Translations under genes and position numbers: made by a program
Part shown: piece after piece, positions 22,443-35,029 of the stretch
Layout of the letters: every line of letters begins with the position of its first letter
How positions within the stretch are numbered: the first letter of the stretch is position 1
From: Corydoras sp. C115
Lineage: Eukaryota > Chordata > Actinopteri > Siluriformes > Callichthyidae
Reading direction: 5' to 3'
Assembly: GCA_019802505.1 (NCBI GenBank)
Contig: JAFMOC010000108.1
Location: 62,001-126,000 of the forward strand
DNA length: 64,000 bases
The notes under the pieces: model-generated
Told to the model about the DNA's origin: nothing
Databases searched by the model: none
The model's input: the letters and a program-made list of their open reading frames with translations, nothing else

Positions 22443-24560
22443 ATTTTTACCAAGTTGGATCTCTGCAGCGCCTATGACCTGATTCGCATCAGACAGGGGG
22501 ATGAATGGAAGACGGCGTTCCTTACGCCGACAGGGCATTAGGAGTATCTGGTCATGCCCTTTGGCTTAATGAATGCCCCAGCTGTCTTACAAGGGTTCAT
22601 TAACGATGTCTTGAGGGAGGCGCTTGATCGTTATGCCTACGTCTACCTTAACGACATCCTTATCTATAGCCGGTCACTCAAGGAGCACATAGGCCATAAT
22701 CACCTTTTTGTCAAATTGGAGAAGTCAAACTTTCATACCTCAACGGTGTCCTTCCTAGGATTCATCATATCCCAAGGAACCCTGAGGATGGATCAGGCCA
22801 AGATCCAGGCAGTTACAGGTTGGCCACGTCCAACCACACTCCGGGAGGTCCAGCATTTCTTAGGCTTCGCGAATTTATTTAGAAAATTTGTAAGTAATTA
22901 CAGCGCGATAGCGGCCCCCCCTAACAGCGCTGACCCGGAAAACCCCCGGCCCATTTCAATGGCCACCAGAAGCCCAGCGGCCACTTGATACCCTCCGGGA
23001 CCGGTTGACGGCACCACCAGTCCTTTAACTTCCTGACCCGGAGGAGCCCTTTATAGTGGAGGTAGATGCCTCTGAAGTGGGGGTTGGAGCAGTGCTCTCC
23101 CAACATGTTGGGACCCCTCCCAAACTTCACCCCGTGCCTACTTTTCTTATCGGCTAACCCCGCCGAACGTAATTACCCAGTGGGGGATCGAGAACTGTTG
23201 GCAGTGAAGTTGGCACTCGAGGAGTGGAGGCACTGGCTAGAGGGAGCCAAACACCCATTTCTAGTCTGGACTGACCACAAGAACCTGGCCTATGTTCAGC
23301 AGGCAAAGCGTCTCAATGCCTGGCAAGCCCGTTGGTCACTTTTCTTTGAACGCTTTGCTTTTACATTGACTTATAGGCCAGGTTCCAAAAATGCCAAGCC
23401 AGATGCTCTCTCATGGCTATGGTCTCAGGGAGGGAGGGAGTGGCAGCCCTGACCTGGCCCATTGAGACACAAGTAAAGGAAGCCCTCCTACGGAACCCAG
23501 CGCTCGCAGCAAGACCCCCCGAGGCCGTACCCCTGGAATATTGTGACCTCTCCCAGTCCCCTTGCGTCCTTGGTCACACATCGCCCTAGATTTTGTAACG
23601 GGGTTGCCACCGTTCAATAACAATAACATCATCCTGGTTCTTGTAGACAGGTTCTCCAAGGCAAGCAAGTTCGTGGCTCTGCCCAAGTTGCCCAATGCCA
23701 AGGAGACAGCAGACCTCCTAGTACAACATGTGGTCTGGGTCCATGGGATCCCTCGAGACATAGTCTCTGACCGGGGCCCTCAATTCGCCAGCCGGTTCTA
23801 GAAGGCATTCGGACAATCCTTGGGGGCCACCGTAAGTCTGTCATCTGGGTTTCACCCAGAATCCAATGGTCAGACTGAAAGGCTCAACCAGGAGCTAGGC
23901 TGTATGCTTCAGTGCCTCACTACCGACCATCCTGGTTCTTGGGCAGAGCTTTTATCTTGGGCTGAATACGCTCATAACACGCTGTGGCATTCAGCAATCG
24001 GCATGTCCCCGTTCTAATGCCAATTTGGTTACCCCGCGCCCATGTTCCCTGAACAGGAGGCTGAGGTGGGGGTCCCCGCAGCCCAACAGTAGGTGCGTCG
24101 ATGCCGTCGTACTTGGCGCAAGGCTCGGGCCATCCTGAAGGCGAGTGTGGAAACCATGCGACGCAAGGCAGATCGCAAACGGCAGGTAGGACCCTCATAC
24201 CGCCCAGGTCAGAGGGTCTGGTTATCCTCCCACGACATTCCCCTAAAGGGGCGAGCCGGCAAGCTGGCACCAAAATATGTAGGGCCTTTCAAAATAGTCC
24301 GACGCATTAATGCAGTCACATACAGATTGGATTTGCCTTCGGCCATGAAAATACACTCCACATTCCACGTGTCCAGACTCAAGCCCTATTTGTGTCAGAC
24401 CTTAGCACCGCAGACTTCGCCACCTCCCCCACGAACTCTCCCGAGAGGTCCAGGGCTCCACCCAGTACTTAGTTGACTGGGAGGGCTATGGCCCAGAGGA
24501 GCGCTCCTGGGTCCCGGCCCAAAACATCCTAGACCCTGAACTCATCCGAGAGTTTAGGCG
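22443..24560 (+). pseudogene. pol remnant of gypsy copy 1: reverse transcriptase part, RNase H, integrase, chromodomain
   Basis: Reverse transcriptase begins inside its palm domain ('FTKLDLCSAYDLIRI'). An in-frame TAG interrupts the segment before 'EYLVMPFGLMNAP'. The catalytic box reads YLND instead of YLDD, so the active site is lost. A short deletion follows 'SRSLKEH'. RNase H (23066-23452) keeps 'VGDRELLAVKLALEEW' and 'VWTDHKNLAY'. In integrase the HHCC finger is largely deleted, while the three catalytic acidic positions are visible in 'IALDFVTG', 'VSDRGPQF' and 'ESNGQTER'. A chromodomain-like end ('GYGPEERSWVPA', about 24465-24560) would direct integration to marked chromatin in this lineage. 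Multiple frame breaks (for example at 23801, 24017). Confidence 0.85.
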
Positions 24561-24600
24561 CAATTGGGCTGCTGGAATGGGGTCGTCGGGAGCCGCCCCT

Positions 24601-24614
24601 GGGGGGGGGGGTAC
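24601..24614 (+). promoter_or_regulatory. Polypurine tract of gypsy copy 1
   Basis: A run of eleven G residues followed by TAC directly precedes the 3' LTR start TGTCAC at 24615. This is the normal place for plus-strand priming. Confidence 0.8.
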
Positions 24615-24785
24615 TGTCACAGGCCGTGTCGCCACAGGGGGTGCGACAGAGACACACGCCACCATCCCAGTGGTCAGGTCTGACGAGACCCAGCTGACGG
24701 CAATCAGTCTGCCGGTTCGAACCTCGGTCGGGTCGTTTTGTGCGGAACCCCCTGTGCACCCCGGGATTAACGTTAAGTGACAATC

Positions 24786-24848
<63 letters not shown>

Positions 24849-24957
24849 TGTATATATATATATACCCCGTTTTAGTGGCACCTGTTGCTTTCGTCATTCC
24901 CCCCCTGTATATTGGCTCCTACCATTGGCTCCTATATTGGCTCATACCATCGTAACA
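24615..24957 (+). repeat. 3' LTR of gypsy copy 1, internally deleted
   Basis: Only 343 bp: the central part present in the 5' LTR and in copy 2 is missing between about 24713 and the 'ctgccggttcgaacc' segment. A TA microsatellite (about 24790-24863) has expanded near the end. It ends CGTAACA, followed by the AGATT duplication. Confidence 0.85.
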
Positions 24958-24962
24958 AGATT

Positions 24963-25700
24963 ACATTGCGAAAGTCCAGTTTTTAACGTTTATGCTTTTA
25001 ATAAACACATTTTTGAGTCAAACCTTGTTTTTTATTTTAATATGTTTATAACCATATTATAAAAGCATTAAGGCATGAGAGGTTGTGTATTATTGTGCAT
25101 AAAGTAGGGAAAGAGGTGTAATTGTACCGCTACAGATCGTGTAATAACATCTCTTTCCCATGATTGAGAGCACAATAATGTGTGCTCTCATGCCTTTTTG
25201 CTTTATTATAATGTGTAAAAGGTTTGGTGGTATGGAAAATTAAAACACTGGTCTGTGATGTAAATAAATACTGTTTTTTTTTTACACATATTGTAGGTAA
25301 ACTTCACTTAAACAACACACACACACAAACACAAACACAGCTCTTGTGTTGTCTCCCACTCTCCAGCTACCTCTCTCCATTGCTGAAAGCCGCCCTCTTC
25401 CACCTTATTCCCTGCATAGACACACAGACACATTTACAAGACCACACATTGGGTGAGTCAATTACCTCCCTCATTTCCTCCGTTCTCATTTACAAAATGA
25501 TGTCTGATCGGCACTATCACTGTCGAGAATATGTCTGAAAAGGTGTTGGCATTGGATTTGTTGTCACTACTTATATTTGTGAAAGAGAAAGGGCAAAGGT
25601 AAAGCAAAAAAACATGCCACAGATGGAGTCAAACTAGTGCTAAGAGTGAACATAACACAAAACTAAGACCTACAACTCTTGTACATGGCACAGTTTTGGT
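24963..25700. other. Unannotated DNA
   Basis: Flank of the gypsy insertion. No gene or named repeat recognised. Confidence 0.4.
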
Positions 25701-25716
25701 GTGTCATAAGATTACA

Positions 25717-27889
25717 TTACATTACATTACATTTACATTTAGTCATTTAGCAGATGCTTTTATCCAAAGCGACTTACAAATGAGAATATTACAAGTCAGT
25801 AGTTATTAAGAAAACTAGCTACACTGTAAAATTATCAAACCTGATTGTTATATGATGCTGCACCACCTCCTCTTTTTTTTCTACAACAGATTTGTTAGTA
25901 GTTTCTTAAAAATGCCTAGTGACTCTGCCTTGCGGACAGGGTTAGGAAGATCGTTCCACCATTTTGCTGTAGTGAACGCCACGGAGTGAGAATTAGCTCC
26001 TCAGTGAGTTGGAATCACTAGGTGGCAATCATCATTGTAGTGAAGTGAACGAGCCAGAGTGTATTTTGGAAAGACAGAGTGAAGGTAAGAGGTGGAAGAT
26101 CCAGAAATGGTCCTGTAGGCCAGAGTCAGTGACTTGTACTGAATGTGAGCAGCTACAGGGAGCCAATGGAGAGAAATGAGTAGTGGAGTGACATAAGTTC
26201 GCTTGGGTTGGTTGAATACAAGTTGGGTAGCAGAGTTTTGACTTAGTTGTAGTGGTCTGGTAGTGGAAGCTGGGAGACTGGCAAGTAACGCATTACAATA
26301 GTCAAGCTGGGATAGGATGAGGGCTTAAACTAACAGCTGGGTAGCATGTTCAGACAAGAAAGTTCTGATCTTCCTGATGTTATAAAGAAGGAATCTGCAG
26401 GAACAGGCAGTTTTGATAACATGATTAGAGGGTTTAAGGTGGGACTTTATAGTGCAACCAAGGTTACGGATCGAATCGGTTGGAGAGATTGTGGAGCCGT
26501 CAATTTGGAAGCTCAGGTCGTGATGGATTGAGGGTTTTGCTGGGATTATGAGCTCTGCTTTTGCTAAATTTAATTTGAGATGACAGGCCTTCATCCAAAC
26601 AGATATGTCGGTGAGGCAGGCAGATATCCGATTTGAGATCGTGGTGTCTTCATGGGCAAAAGACAAATGAAGCTGAGTGTCATCAGATAATCATGTGTCA
26701 TGTATAATGAGAAGAGGAGAGGACCAAGTACAGAGCCCTGAGGAACACCAGTGAGTATTTGGTAAGAGTTAGAGATCTACCAATTCCATTACACTTTGAA
26801 GGTCCTTCCTGTTAGATAGGATCGAAACCATTCAAGTGTTGTATCAGAAAAGCCTAATTCAAATAGATTGGACAGTAGATTCTGATGATGTACTGTATCA
26901 AATGCTGCAGAAAGGTATAGCAGAATGAGGACAGAGGATTGAGAATTAGCTTTGGCAGATTTAAGGGAGTCAATCAGAGAAAGCAATGTTGTCTCAGTGG
27001 AGTGACTACACCTAAAACCAGACTGATTGGGATCAAGGGTTTGTTCTGATTAAGAAACCTGGAGACCTGTGTAGATACGACCCGTTTAAGTGTTTTAGAC
27101 AGGAAGGGTAAAAGTAATACAGGTCTGTAGCTCTCGACCAATTTTGGTTAGAGCGTTGGCTTTTTGAGCAGAGGTTTTACTATGGCCTGTTTGAACGAAT
27201 CATGAAAAGTGCAAAACGTGAGAGAGGAGATAATGATGTGTGTAAGTGCTGGTGTAATAGTGGATTAAAGAAGGTGAGATGGGACAGAATCAAGGGGGTT
27301 TCAAGTAGTCCGGTTGCTGGCAAGAAGAATTTTGCAGATGTCAGATTCTGAGACAGGGGAGAGAAGGAGAAGGTTGGTTGGCTGGATGTGTGAGATGTAG
27401 TGTTGTGGAAAAGGTGGGTATGAAAGAGTTTACTGATGCCATCAATCTTTTCTGTGAAGAAGGCTGCAAAGTCATCAGCTGACAGAGAGGTGTTGGGAGG
27501 GGGAGAAGGAGGAGTTAAAGTCCCCAGAACTAAGCTCAGCACCATGGGTGATAGAGCCTTTTGTACTGCCGCACCACGCTTGTGGAATGCTCTACCTGAC
27601 CAGCTGAGAGCTCCTCAGGAAATAGAAAGTTTTAAAAAAGGACTTAAAACGTTTCTTTTTAGAAGAACTTACCATGGGCTGCAAATTCTTAATTGATTTT
27701 TGCTTTTATAGTGTTTTTATCTGCTTTTTAGAAGAACTGATCATTTTTAATTGATTGTTGCTTTTATAGTGTTGTTATCTGCTTTTTTAGAAGAACTATT
27801 CTTAACTTTTTGCTTTTATATGTTGTTAGTTGTTATATGTTGTAGCACTTTGAGATTTGTGATCAAATGTAAAGTGCACTACAAATAAA

Positions 27890-27943
<54 letters not shown>

Positions 27944-28800
27944 AGTTAAGTAAAGAGTTAAAGGTACTAAATAAGGTGTGGGCTTCTGAGATGCATGTTA
28001 CCTTGGACTGGAAGAACAAGGACTTAGCAGCAGTTACATCCTTTGGAGAGTGTGGACTGGTATGTTTCTAAATCTGAAGACAGACCAGACTTACGCTATT
28101 TTCTTTCAGCAGATAGAAGAGAAGTGCATTGTTTCTGAAGCATCTCTGTGAGCCAGGGACTGGACAGAGAGCTGTGAGTTTTCCTGGTGGATTTTGGACA
28201 GACCTGGTCAAGACAGGAAGGCAAGGTGGAGCAGAATGTGCTTGATGCAGTGTTAGTGTCAAGGGTTAAGAAGTTACTGATGCAAGGAAGGGCATCTGTA
28301 ACCAAAAGTGTCAGCAAAAAGTGTATTAGAGAGAGCTAAGATTACGACATACCTAAGTGGGTTCAGTGATGATCACGGGAGGTGGAGGAAGAGAAACAGA
28401 GAACTGCATGAAAAAGTGATCTGATTCATGAAGTGAAGTGATGTGTAAGTCAGAAGAGAAACATGAGCGTGTCAAGCTGGTTACCAGCCCAGTGGGTAGC
28501 TAAAGTGTATAGTAGATGGAGGTCCAGGCTGGAAATAAGAGCAAGAAACTCAGTAGCGTAGGGTCGGTCTAAGTGAATGTTGAAATCACAGAGGACGACC
28601 ATCAGGATGCCAGGAATTTCATTTCAGGAATGAAATCAGATTTCTTGGTGGCTGACTGACAGTTCCATAGTCCTGCAGAGAAGGTGAAGTATTGTATTGA
28701 CTCGCTGGTATTCACCTGTTGCAGAGTTCACAGGTGTGCAAGAGTGCACCTTCTCTTCTGAGGAAAGGAGCGTCTGCGTCAGGAGGAAATTACAGGGATG
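25717..28800 (-). pseudogene. Long L2-type LINE ORF2 remnant (endonuclease and reverse transcriptase)
   Basis: On the minus strand the order is correct for an L2 ORF2. The endonuclease start 'GLWNCQSATKKSDF' is at about 28680. The endonuclease core 'CDFNIHLDRPYATEF' and 'THWAGNQLD' follows at 28590-28470. A linker at 28317-28096 is next. Then come a 'LSADDFAAFFTEKIDGIS' segment (about 27480) and reverse transcriptase blocks 'LSAAFDTVHHQNLL' (26986-26789), 'CHLKLNLAKAELI' and 'RNLGCTI' (26666-26325). The 3' UTR ends in the usual tail at about 25740 next to ATTAC repeats. Many frame breaks and deletions: a dead copy. A second LINE (27521-27941) is inserted in the opposite direction. Sequence upstream to about 29110 may be its 5' UTR. 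Confidence 0.85.
27521..27941 (+). mobile_element. 3' end of a second LINE nested in the L2
   Basis: The plus strand encodes a typical non-LTR ORF2 C-terminus (27541-27696, 'APRLWNALPDQLRAPQEIES') followed by a 3' UTR and a (TTA)n tail at 27893-27941. Short direct repeats 'ttaaag' flank it (27515-27520 and 27940-27945). It is 5' truncated and younger than the L2 it interrupts. Confidence 0.75.
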
Positions 28801-30240
28801 AACTGAAAAACATACTGAAGAGAAAGAATGTTTGAATAGGTATAAAATATATTTCAGAAGTGAATTATGTAAGAGGAGTAATTAACCGAAAATGGTGGAA
28901 AAATTTGTTAGAAATCAAACTCATTAGTAGTCCTTGCTCGGTGGACTCGTGAAGGTAGACTCGCAGGTCTTCATACGAGAGGGCTGAACACGACAGGACT
29001 GTCACTTCCGCTATCGCGTCAGCATATCGACGATTCTTAAATAGCCCGGATGAAACTAGCCCACGCCCCCTCCGGAACAATAACATGTTGAATGCAAGGT
29101 GCAAATAGGCAGCAGACCGAAACTAGAACTGAAACCGCTAATGACAGCTATATTCTCACTAACCGACAGTAATTTTAATATCTAAGAATAAAAACACCCC
29201 AAAAAAACTAATGACAAATATGATGGGTATTACTGTGACTCTAATGGTGCCGACGCACAGATCTAAGATGCATAACAGGTAATCCAAAGCTACAGCAGTT
29301 AGTTCCTACACAAAGGCCTGACTTGTTCCCTGTACCCTGCATAATTAAAGGGCAATTTTTAAACAAAAAGAAAAAAAAATCCTGGTGCTGTTACAAATAT
29401 TATATATAATATAAATAAAGCTTAGTCTAACATCTTTTAAAATAAAAAACGTCAAATAATAATAAATAATTATATGATTCACAACAAAAGGGTTCATATT
29501 TTTTTTATTTATGATGTATTTAAATCCTGCTATGAAGTATGAAAAGATAAGATTGATAAAGTGTTAATATGTTTTCATTTTATTTTATAAATGGGTGACT
29601 TCAAGTTTTAAGACTTTAGACCTTGAACAAGAAAAAAAGTACATGTAAGGAAAGACAGTTAATTATTTTTTATGTAAGCAACGGAATCACTAGAGAGGGG
29701 TTAAAGAATATCACATAACTCAGGAGCTGTGTGTTGCCTAACCCTAGCCTACTTGTTTGTACCTAGAGGCAAAAGTACTCGTTCTCTGTCTCTCTCTTTC
29801 TCATGCACACACACATAAACACAATTACCATGTTAAATGCCATGTACTTTCAATCCAGGTGGTATTATGAGGTATGACTCAAAGTATGATTACATAACTT
29901 TATTAAGTTATATTTTCTGACCTTCTGATAAATGTCTCGTAATATTTTAATACAAAAGAAAAAAGATTTTATAGGGTTTTTAACTAAAATCTATAATATT
30001 GTAAAAGATACAGGCCTTTTATCAGAAACAAAATGTAATTGTTAATCACAGAAATAGTGGGGGAGGACGTAACAATAGGGGACACAGAGAGAGGTAAAAT
30101 GGTCTACAGAAAGAATCTGAAATAGAGAGAAATAGACAAGGGAGGCGAGTAAAGTAAATCTCTGTCGGCTGTCCACTGGGAATCCCTTCCATTTGGAACT
30201 GATAAACATCTGTCACCCAGTCTTGGTTATAAAAAGCATG

Positions 30241-30242
<2 letters not shown>
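28801..30242. other. Unannotated DNA
   Basis: 28801-29110 may be the 5' UTR of the L2. The remainder is AT-rich with no supported feature. Confidence 0.35.

Positions 30243-30275
<33 letters not shown>
30243..30275. repeat. (GT)n microsatellite
   Basis: Perfect GT run of about 16 units. Confidence 0.95.
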
Positions 30276-30276
<1 letters not shown>

Positions 30277-30797
30277 ACGCAGATGCATGCATGCGTTCAT
30301 TTTCATATAAATGTCAACATGAACTATTACATATTCAATTGGATTTTTCCAGCAAAAGTCAGTAGGAGGTCATGTTCTTTTGCTTTGGCCTAGCTCTTTT
30401 TCATGGCACTTGGTGTATACTGTATCATCTTTTTTTATATGTAGAATAATGTAAAATAGGAGGTTACAAACAAAACAACAAGTACATGCTACATACTAAA
30501 ATAACAGACTGCTTTCTTAAATAGTGACTATTGTATTAACTTGTGGCAGGACCATAAACTCTTTTATATTTTCTATGTGGAATTTAATTAACAATCATTG
30601 TTAATTACTTATTAAGATTATCAAATATATGAATATTGTCAATTACACTTGAAAATACCTATTTAAGTGCCTGTTTCTGGTGTCATTGCCATACATTACT
30701 TTATTCTAGTAACATTATTGTTTTAAAAGTTTTAAAAGTAATAGTATTGTGTAGAAAAAGAGGACTTAGGAAAATCCATCGTTATATGACACAGCAG

Positions 30798-30961
30798 GGC
30801 GGCATGGTGATTTAGTTGTCAACATGCTCGCCTCTCAGTGTGGAGTTTCCATGTTCTCACCATGTAGGTTTTTTTCCGGGTTTTCTGGATTCCTCCCACA
30901 GTCTAAAAACATGGATTTGAGATGAATTAGATGCAGTAAATTGCTCCTTTATATATATATA

Positions 30962-31012
<51 letters not shown>

Positions 31013-31030
31013 TGTTTGCTTGTGCCCCCA
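30798..31030 (+). repeat. Mermaid-type SINE 5' part with expanded GT tract
   Basis: Head and core are recognisable to about 30950, lacking the B-box region. A TA tract and a long GT tract (30963-31013) replace the 3' half. Confidence 0.65.
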
Positions 31031-32423
31031 CAAACCATACCATACACCAGGTTGAACACTACTCTTGCTACCATGTTGGAACACAGATGTTTACTTCAGA
31101 GAGCATGTGTACACTACACAAAAATAATAAAAAATGCAAAAGGCAAACGTGGGAGCATTTACCAAACTGGTAATCAAGCAGCTACATCAAATGTGATGGT
31201 ACCAAAGGGGAGCCCCTGTTCAGCCTAACCACTCATCACTTGCGGGGATGTCACTCAGCCGCAAAAGAAGTGGTAAGTAAGTGTGACTTACGGCCCTCTG
31301 GGTCTGCTAAACTGGTCAGTTATTGTGTCCTGGAATGTGACAGTTGTATTCCTGTGATGCCAATAACCACCTCACAACCAGACCATCAGGTTCTTCAAAT
31401 TGACTTTGCCAGCTAAACAAAGCCATTGCCAAGCTGCAAAAACTGCTCAGCTCTCCAATATTTTATTGCATCATCCACCAACACACCATGTTTACCTTCA
31501 CTGGGGTCAGTTTCTAGCCTTGCACTACTATATGCACTCACACAAACATTTGAAAGGTAACATGCAAAGGCAGTTGAGTATCCACAGATCTTGGCACCAA
31601 TCATTGTGAAAATATCAAGGGTTACTTTTTTATAAGAGGGCCATGCCTTCAGTGAACAGCCTGTTTTGCATTTCCTGCTGGTTTGGGTTCACAATACTGC
31701 CAAACGCAGTAGCACATTTTTCTGCTTTATCAGCAATTAATCCCCATTGCTTTTTCTCTTAGGAGAAATATGTATTTTGTATTGTATCACTTACTTTAAA
31801 GTTCATTTGTTGAGGGTGAGTTCATTGGATAGTGTTCTATGAACTAATAACGGTCAGAAATTGTGGAGTATACCGAAAGAATTTTATGCATTTTACTAAA
31901 AAGACAAAACGGTACAAGTCCAGAACACCTCGTGAGAGCTCTAGCTTTCACTTAGGAATCTTAGTTTAAGTACTCTCTCATGTTATGTTAATACCATATT
32001 TGGTCTTGGCTCACCGCCATGACCAGCTATGCATTTGGCCAAACATGCAAGCTATTCTGTTAAGGAAATATCTATGACTTTACTGATTTGGTTATACATA
32101 ATGTAATTTACTTAATACTGTGTGAATAATACAATAGAACAAACATAAAACATTACAATAGCATTGTGAAAGATTCATCTTAAATCATCTGTGTGCCCAC
32201 TGTTGCCAAACTAGCAACTTTCTCACATTATTTCATAATTTTTCAGACCCTCTAGCAACTTATTTTTTAAAAAGGGACTATCGACAAATCAAACGACTTT
32301 TCTGGTGTTATTGAATACTTTTCGAGACACGCGTTCTTCAGTTTCTGTTCTCAGTAAGTAGCGGGTTCTGCTGTGAGCCCCGTTCCACAACACACTCATG
32401 GTCAGTTGCAGTAGTCAGTAGTT
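31031..32423. other. Unannotated DNA
   Basis: No gene, RNA or recognisable repeat. Confidence 0.35.
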
Positions 32424-32712
32424 ATGGAAAAAACAGCTACACTTTAGAATGAACAAACCTGATCATTATCTAATCCCTCCTTTTTTTATATATCAAGTGA
32501 TTGTGGAAGAGATGTGTTTTGAGTTTTTTCTTAAAGATGCTAAGTGACGCAGCCTTACGGACAGAGTTGGGAAGATCGTTCTACCATTTTGCAGTGGTGA
32601 GCTCCATGGAGTGAAAATTAGCACCCCAGTGAGGTCGAGTCAACAGGCAACATTCATCACTAGAGCGAAGTGCACAAGTTGATGTGTATTTTGGAAATAT
32701 AGATTGAAAACT
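32424..32712 (-). repeat. L2-type LINE 3' fragment
   Basis: On plus it begins within the 3' UTR ('gtcagtagttatggaaaaaa') and ends in the last codons of the L2 ORF2. The terminal tail is missing. Confidence 0.65.
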
Positions 32713-33609
32713 TAAACACACAAATGGACTATTAATCAAATCAGATAATGACTTCATTTAGCGACACTTCTAGGACAACCAATAGCTACTTTCCTTATTG
32801 AGGAGTTGGCAACGGCACATAAAAAAAACATGGTTTCTGCTTCCATATAGTTGTAATGTTAAACTGCAATCTGTAGCTGTAAAAGTACAGTTCCCAGACC
32901 CTTTTGCTTTGCAATTGAATGTTGTTTGCTCAGCCAGCACTGTGTCATTTACTGTTATGCTCGCTCTGCCAACTGCTTTACCGCTTGCTCTGCTTTTTAC
33001 TGTGTTTGCTCAATTGGTCTTAACTGGACAATTTTCTCATTTTGGTTCATTGACTGCTACAAGGTTTTTTAAGTTGTGCTTGAAGCCTTCTTTGTATATG
33101 TTAAACAGTAAGGATTAAGTTGCTTCCTTCCAACGAGTAAGCATTGATTCAGTGTAAAAATCATGTAGTCAGTATTGGTATTTTTTAGAATAATATAATG
33201 ATGGTTGCACTCAAACTCAAAACAAAACCCTGAAAAAAAACCCTTGAAAAACATACATTTGTCACTAAAACTGGATATATCCCAGTTTTAAAAATTGCAT
33301 ATATACTACCTTATCATTACTAATATACACTTTTTTTGTGTTTGTGCTACTGTAACTAAGCTTTCAGCAACCTTGTATTGTGTTGATATCATACACTCTG
33401 TGGAACTGATATCACATTCTGCCAATGAGGGCATGTGTTTTTATTTGTCTTTTAGCACTTGGTAATTACGTTCTGTGACATGTTATATCTTATTACTGAA
33501 TTGTTTCTACTACATGTTTACTCCCAACACTAATGGCACATAAAACCTGTTGTGGCAGATCTAGCAAACTTGGCTTTTTTGAAGGGTGACATCTTATGAC
33601 AGTGCCAAG

Positions 33610-34990
33610 TTGAATGTCACAGCTGTTCACTGAGTGTAAAATTCATGCTATTGTGACTGCTCTGATTATTTTGAGCTCATTATAAATTAAAGAGGTGCAT
33701 TTCCTAAAGAAAATGAGTGTGATTGTATCAAAGTATAAGGATTTTTTGAGAGAGAGTTCACAGTTTTATGAAAAAAAACAGACTTTGTTCTCAATACTAG
33801 AGTGTAGTTAGATGAAGAGGATGGGATGAAGGCAATATATGAAGAGTGATTAAAAAGTAAACGTGCAACCAGTATGTGGTTGGTGTCTCTCCTAATCCCT
33901 TATGACATGGCAAGTTTCGTGTTTGCAGCTAAAAAGTTAAACAAGTTACTCTATTTTAAATATCAGATTTTTCCCTTAGGAAATGAACTAAGCCAAATTT
34001 GAAGAGTGATCAGAAGTGAACAAAGAGTGCAATTACTCTGCGATTTCACAAGACCTCTCTGGCTGTAGCCATCTCTGACTTCAGTAAATTTAGAGAACTC
34101 ACCATAATGAAAAGTTAATGGGAATTTTGGTTTGAAAAAACGACAATATCTCAGGAATGTTTTGACCAGTTCCTTATCTGTGTACAGACATTCATCTCAC
34201 CAATGAGATGGACATTTCCTGCCAAAATTGTGTTGAATTGATCGAAAATTGCAGAAGAAAGCCGGGCAAAAACGATGGAATACGGCACAGCTCTTTACTG
34301 AGTTTAAAATTCAAGTAATTGACTGCTCTGGTTATTTTAAGCTCATTATAAACGAAAGAGGTGTATTTCCTGAAGAAAAAGTGAGTGTGATTGCAGCAAA
34401 AAAAGAAAAAAAGTACAAGGATTTTATGAGCGAGAGTTAAAGTTTTATAAAAAAACAAACGACTTTGTCTTAGGTGTTGGAGTGTAGTTAGGGTAAAGAG
34501 GAGGAATGCAATATTAAAAGAGTAATAAAAAGTGAACAGAAAGTGCAACCAGTATGTGGTTTTTGCTGGTGGGTGAGTCTCCAAATTCCTCAGGATGTGG
34601 CGAGTTTCATGTTTGAAGCTCAAATATTAAACACGTGACATAACTTTGAATATCAGATTTTTCCCATTGGAAATAAACTAAGCCAGCTTTGAAGAGTGAT
34701 CAGAATTGAACGAAGAGTGTGATTTCACAAGACTAGTCTGGTTTCAGCTATCTCAAACTCCAGTAAATTTTTTGTAGTTTAATAATTAGCTGAGTTACGG
34801 AAGTTCACCATAAGGCTCGGAAAAACGGATATAGCTTGGAATGGTTTGAACAATTTCTTAGCTGTAAACAATCAGTCATTTTAGAAATGAGAGGGACATG
34901 TCCTGCAAAAAAAATCACGTTGATAACTCGAAAATAATGGGAGAAGAAAGCCAGATTAAAAACAGTGGAATAATAAAAATTAGATAACAA
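33610..34990. repeat. Two diverged tandem units of about 680 bp
   Basis: Matching landmarks: 'gtgcaaccagtatgtggtt' at 33866 and 34547; 'gaagagtgatcagaa' at about 33999 and 34690; 'aagaggtgcatttcct' and 'aagaggtgtatttcct' at about 33690 and 34358. This gives a period of 670-690 bp. The second unit stops near 34990, close to the 3' truncated gypsy element. Neither unit is coding. Confidence 0.8.
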
Positions 34991-35029
34991 TAGTGCCCTT
35001 ATATTTGAAATTAACTGCTTCCTAATTTA

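Larger units (their letters stand above)
20088..24957 (+). mobile_element. Sushi-like chromodomain Ty3/gypsy element, copy 1
   Basis: LTRs begin TGTC and end in AACA. An exact 5-bp target duplication AGATT is at 20083-20087 and 24958-24962. The order is LTR, gag, pol (partial reverse transcriptase, RNase H, integrase, chromodomain), polypurine tract, LTR, as in the chromodomain-bearing sushi-type Metaviridae. A hAT element sits in the 5' LTR. The gag-pol junction is deleted and several stops exist, so the copy cannot move by itself. Confidence 0.9.

Noticed and set aside
23417..24273. Minus frames in gypsy pol
   Set aside because: Antisense to RNase H and integrase coding sequence that is recognisable on plus.
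33069..33254. Short ORFs in 31-35 kb as genes
   Set aside because: Composition matches random AT-rich DNA (Phe, Tyr, Lys, Ile), with no domain and no conserved start context.
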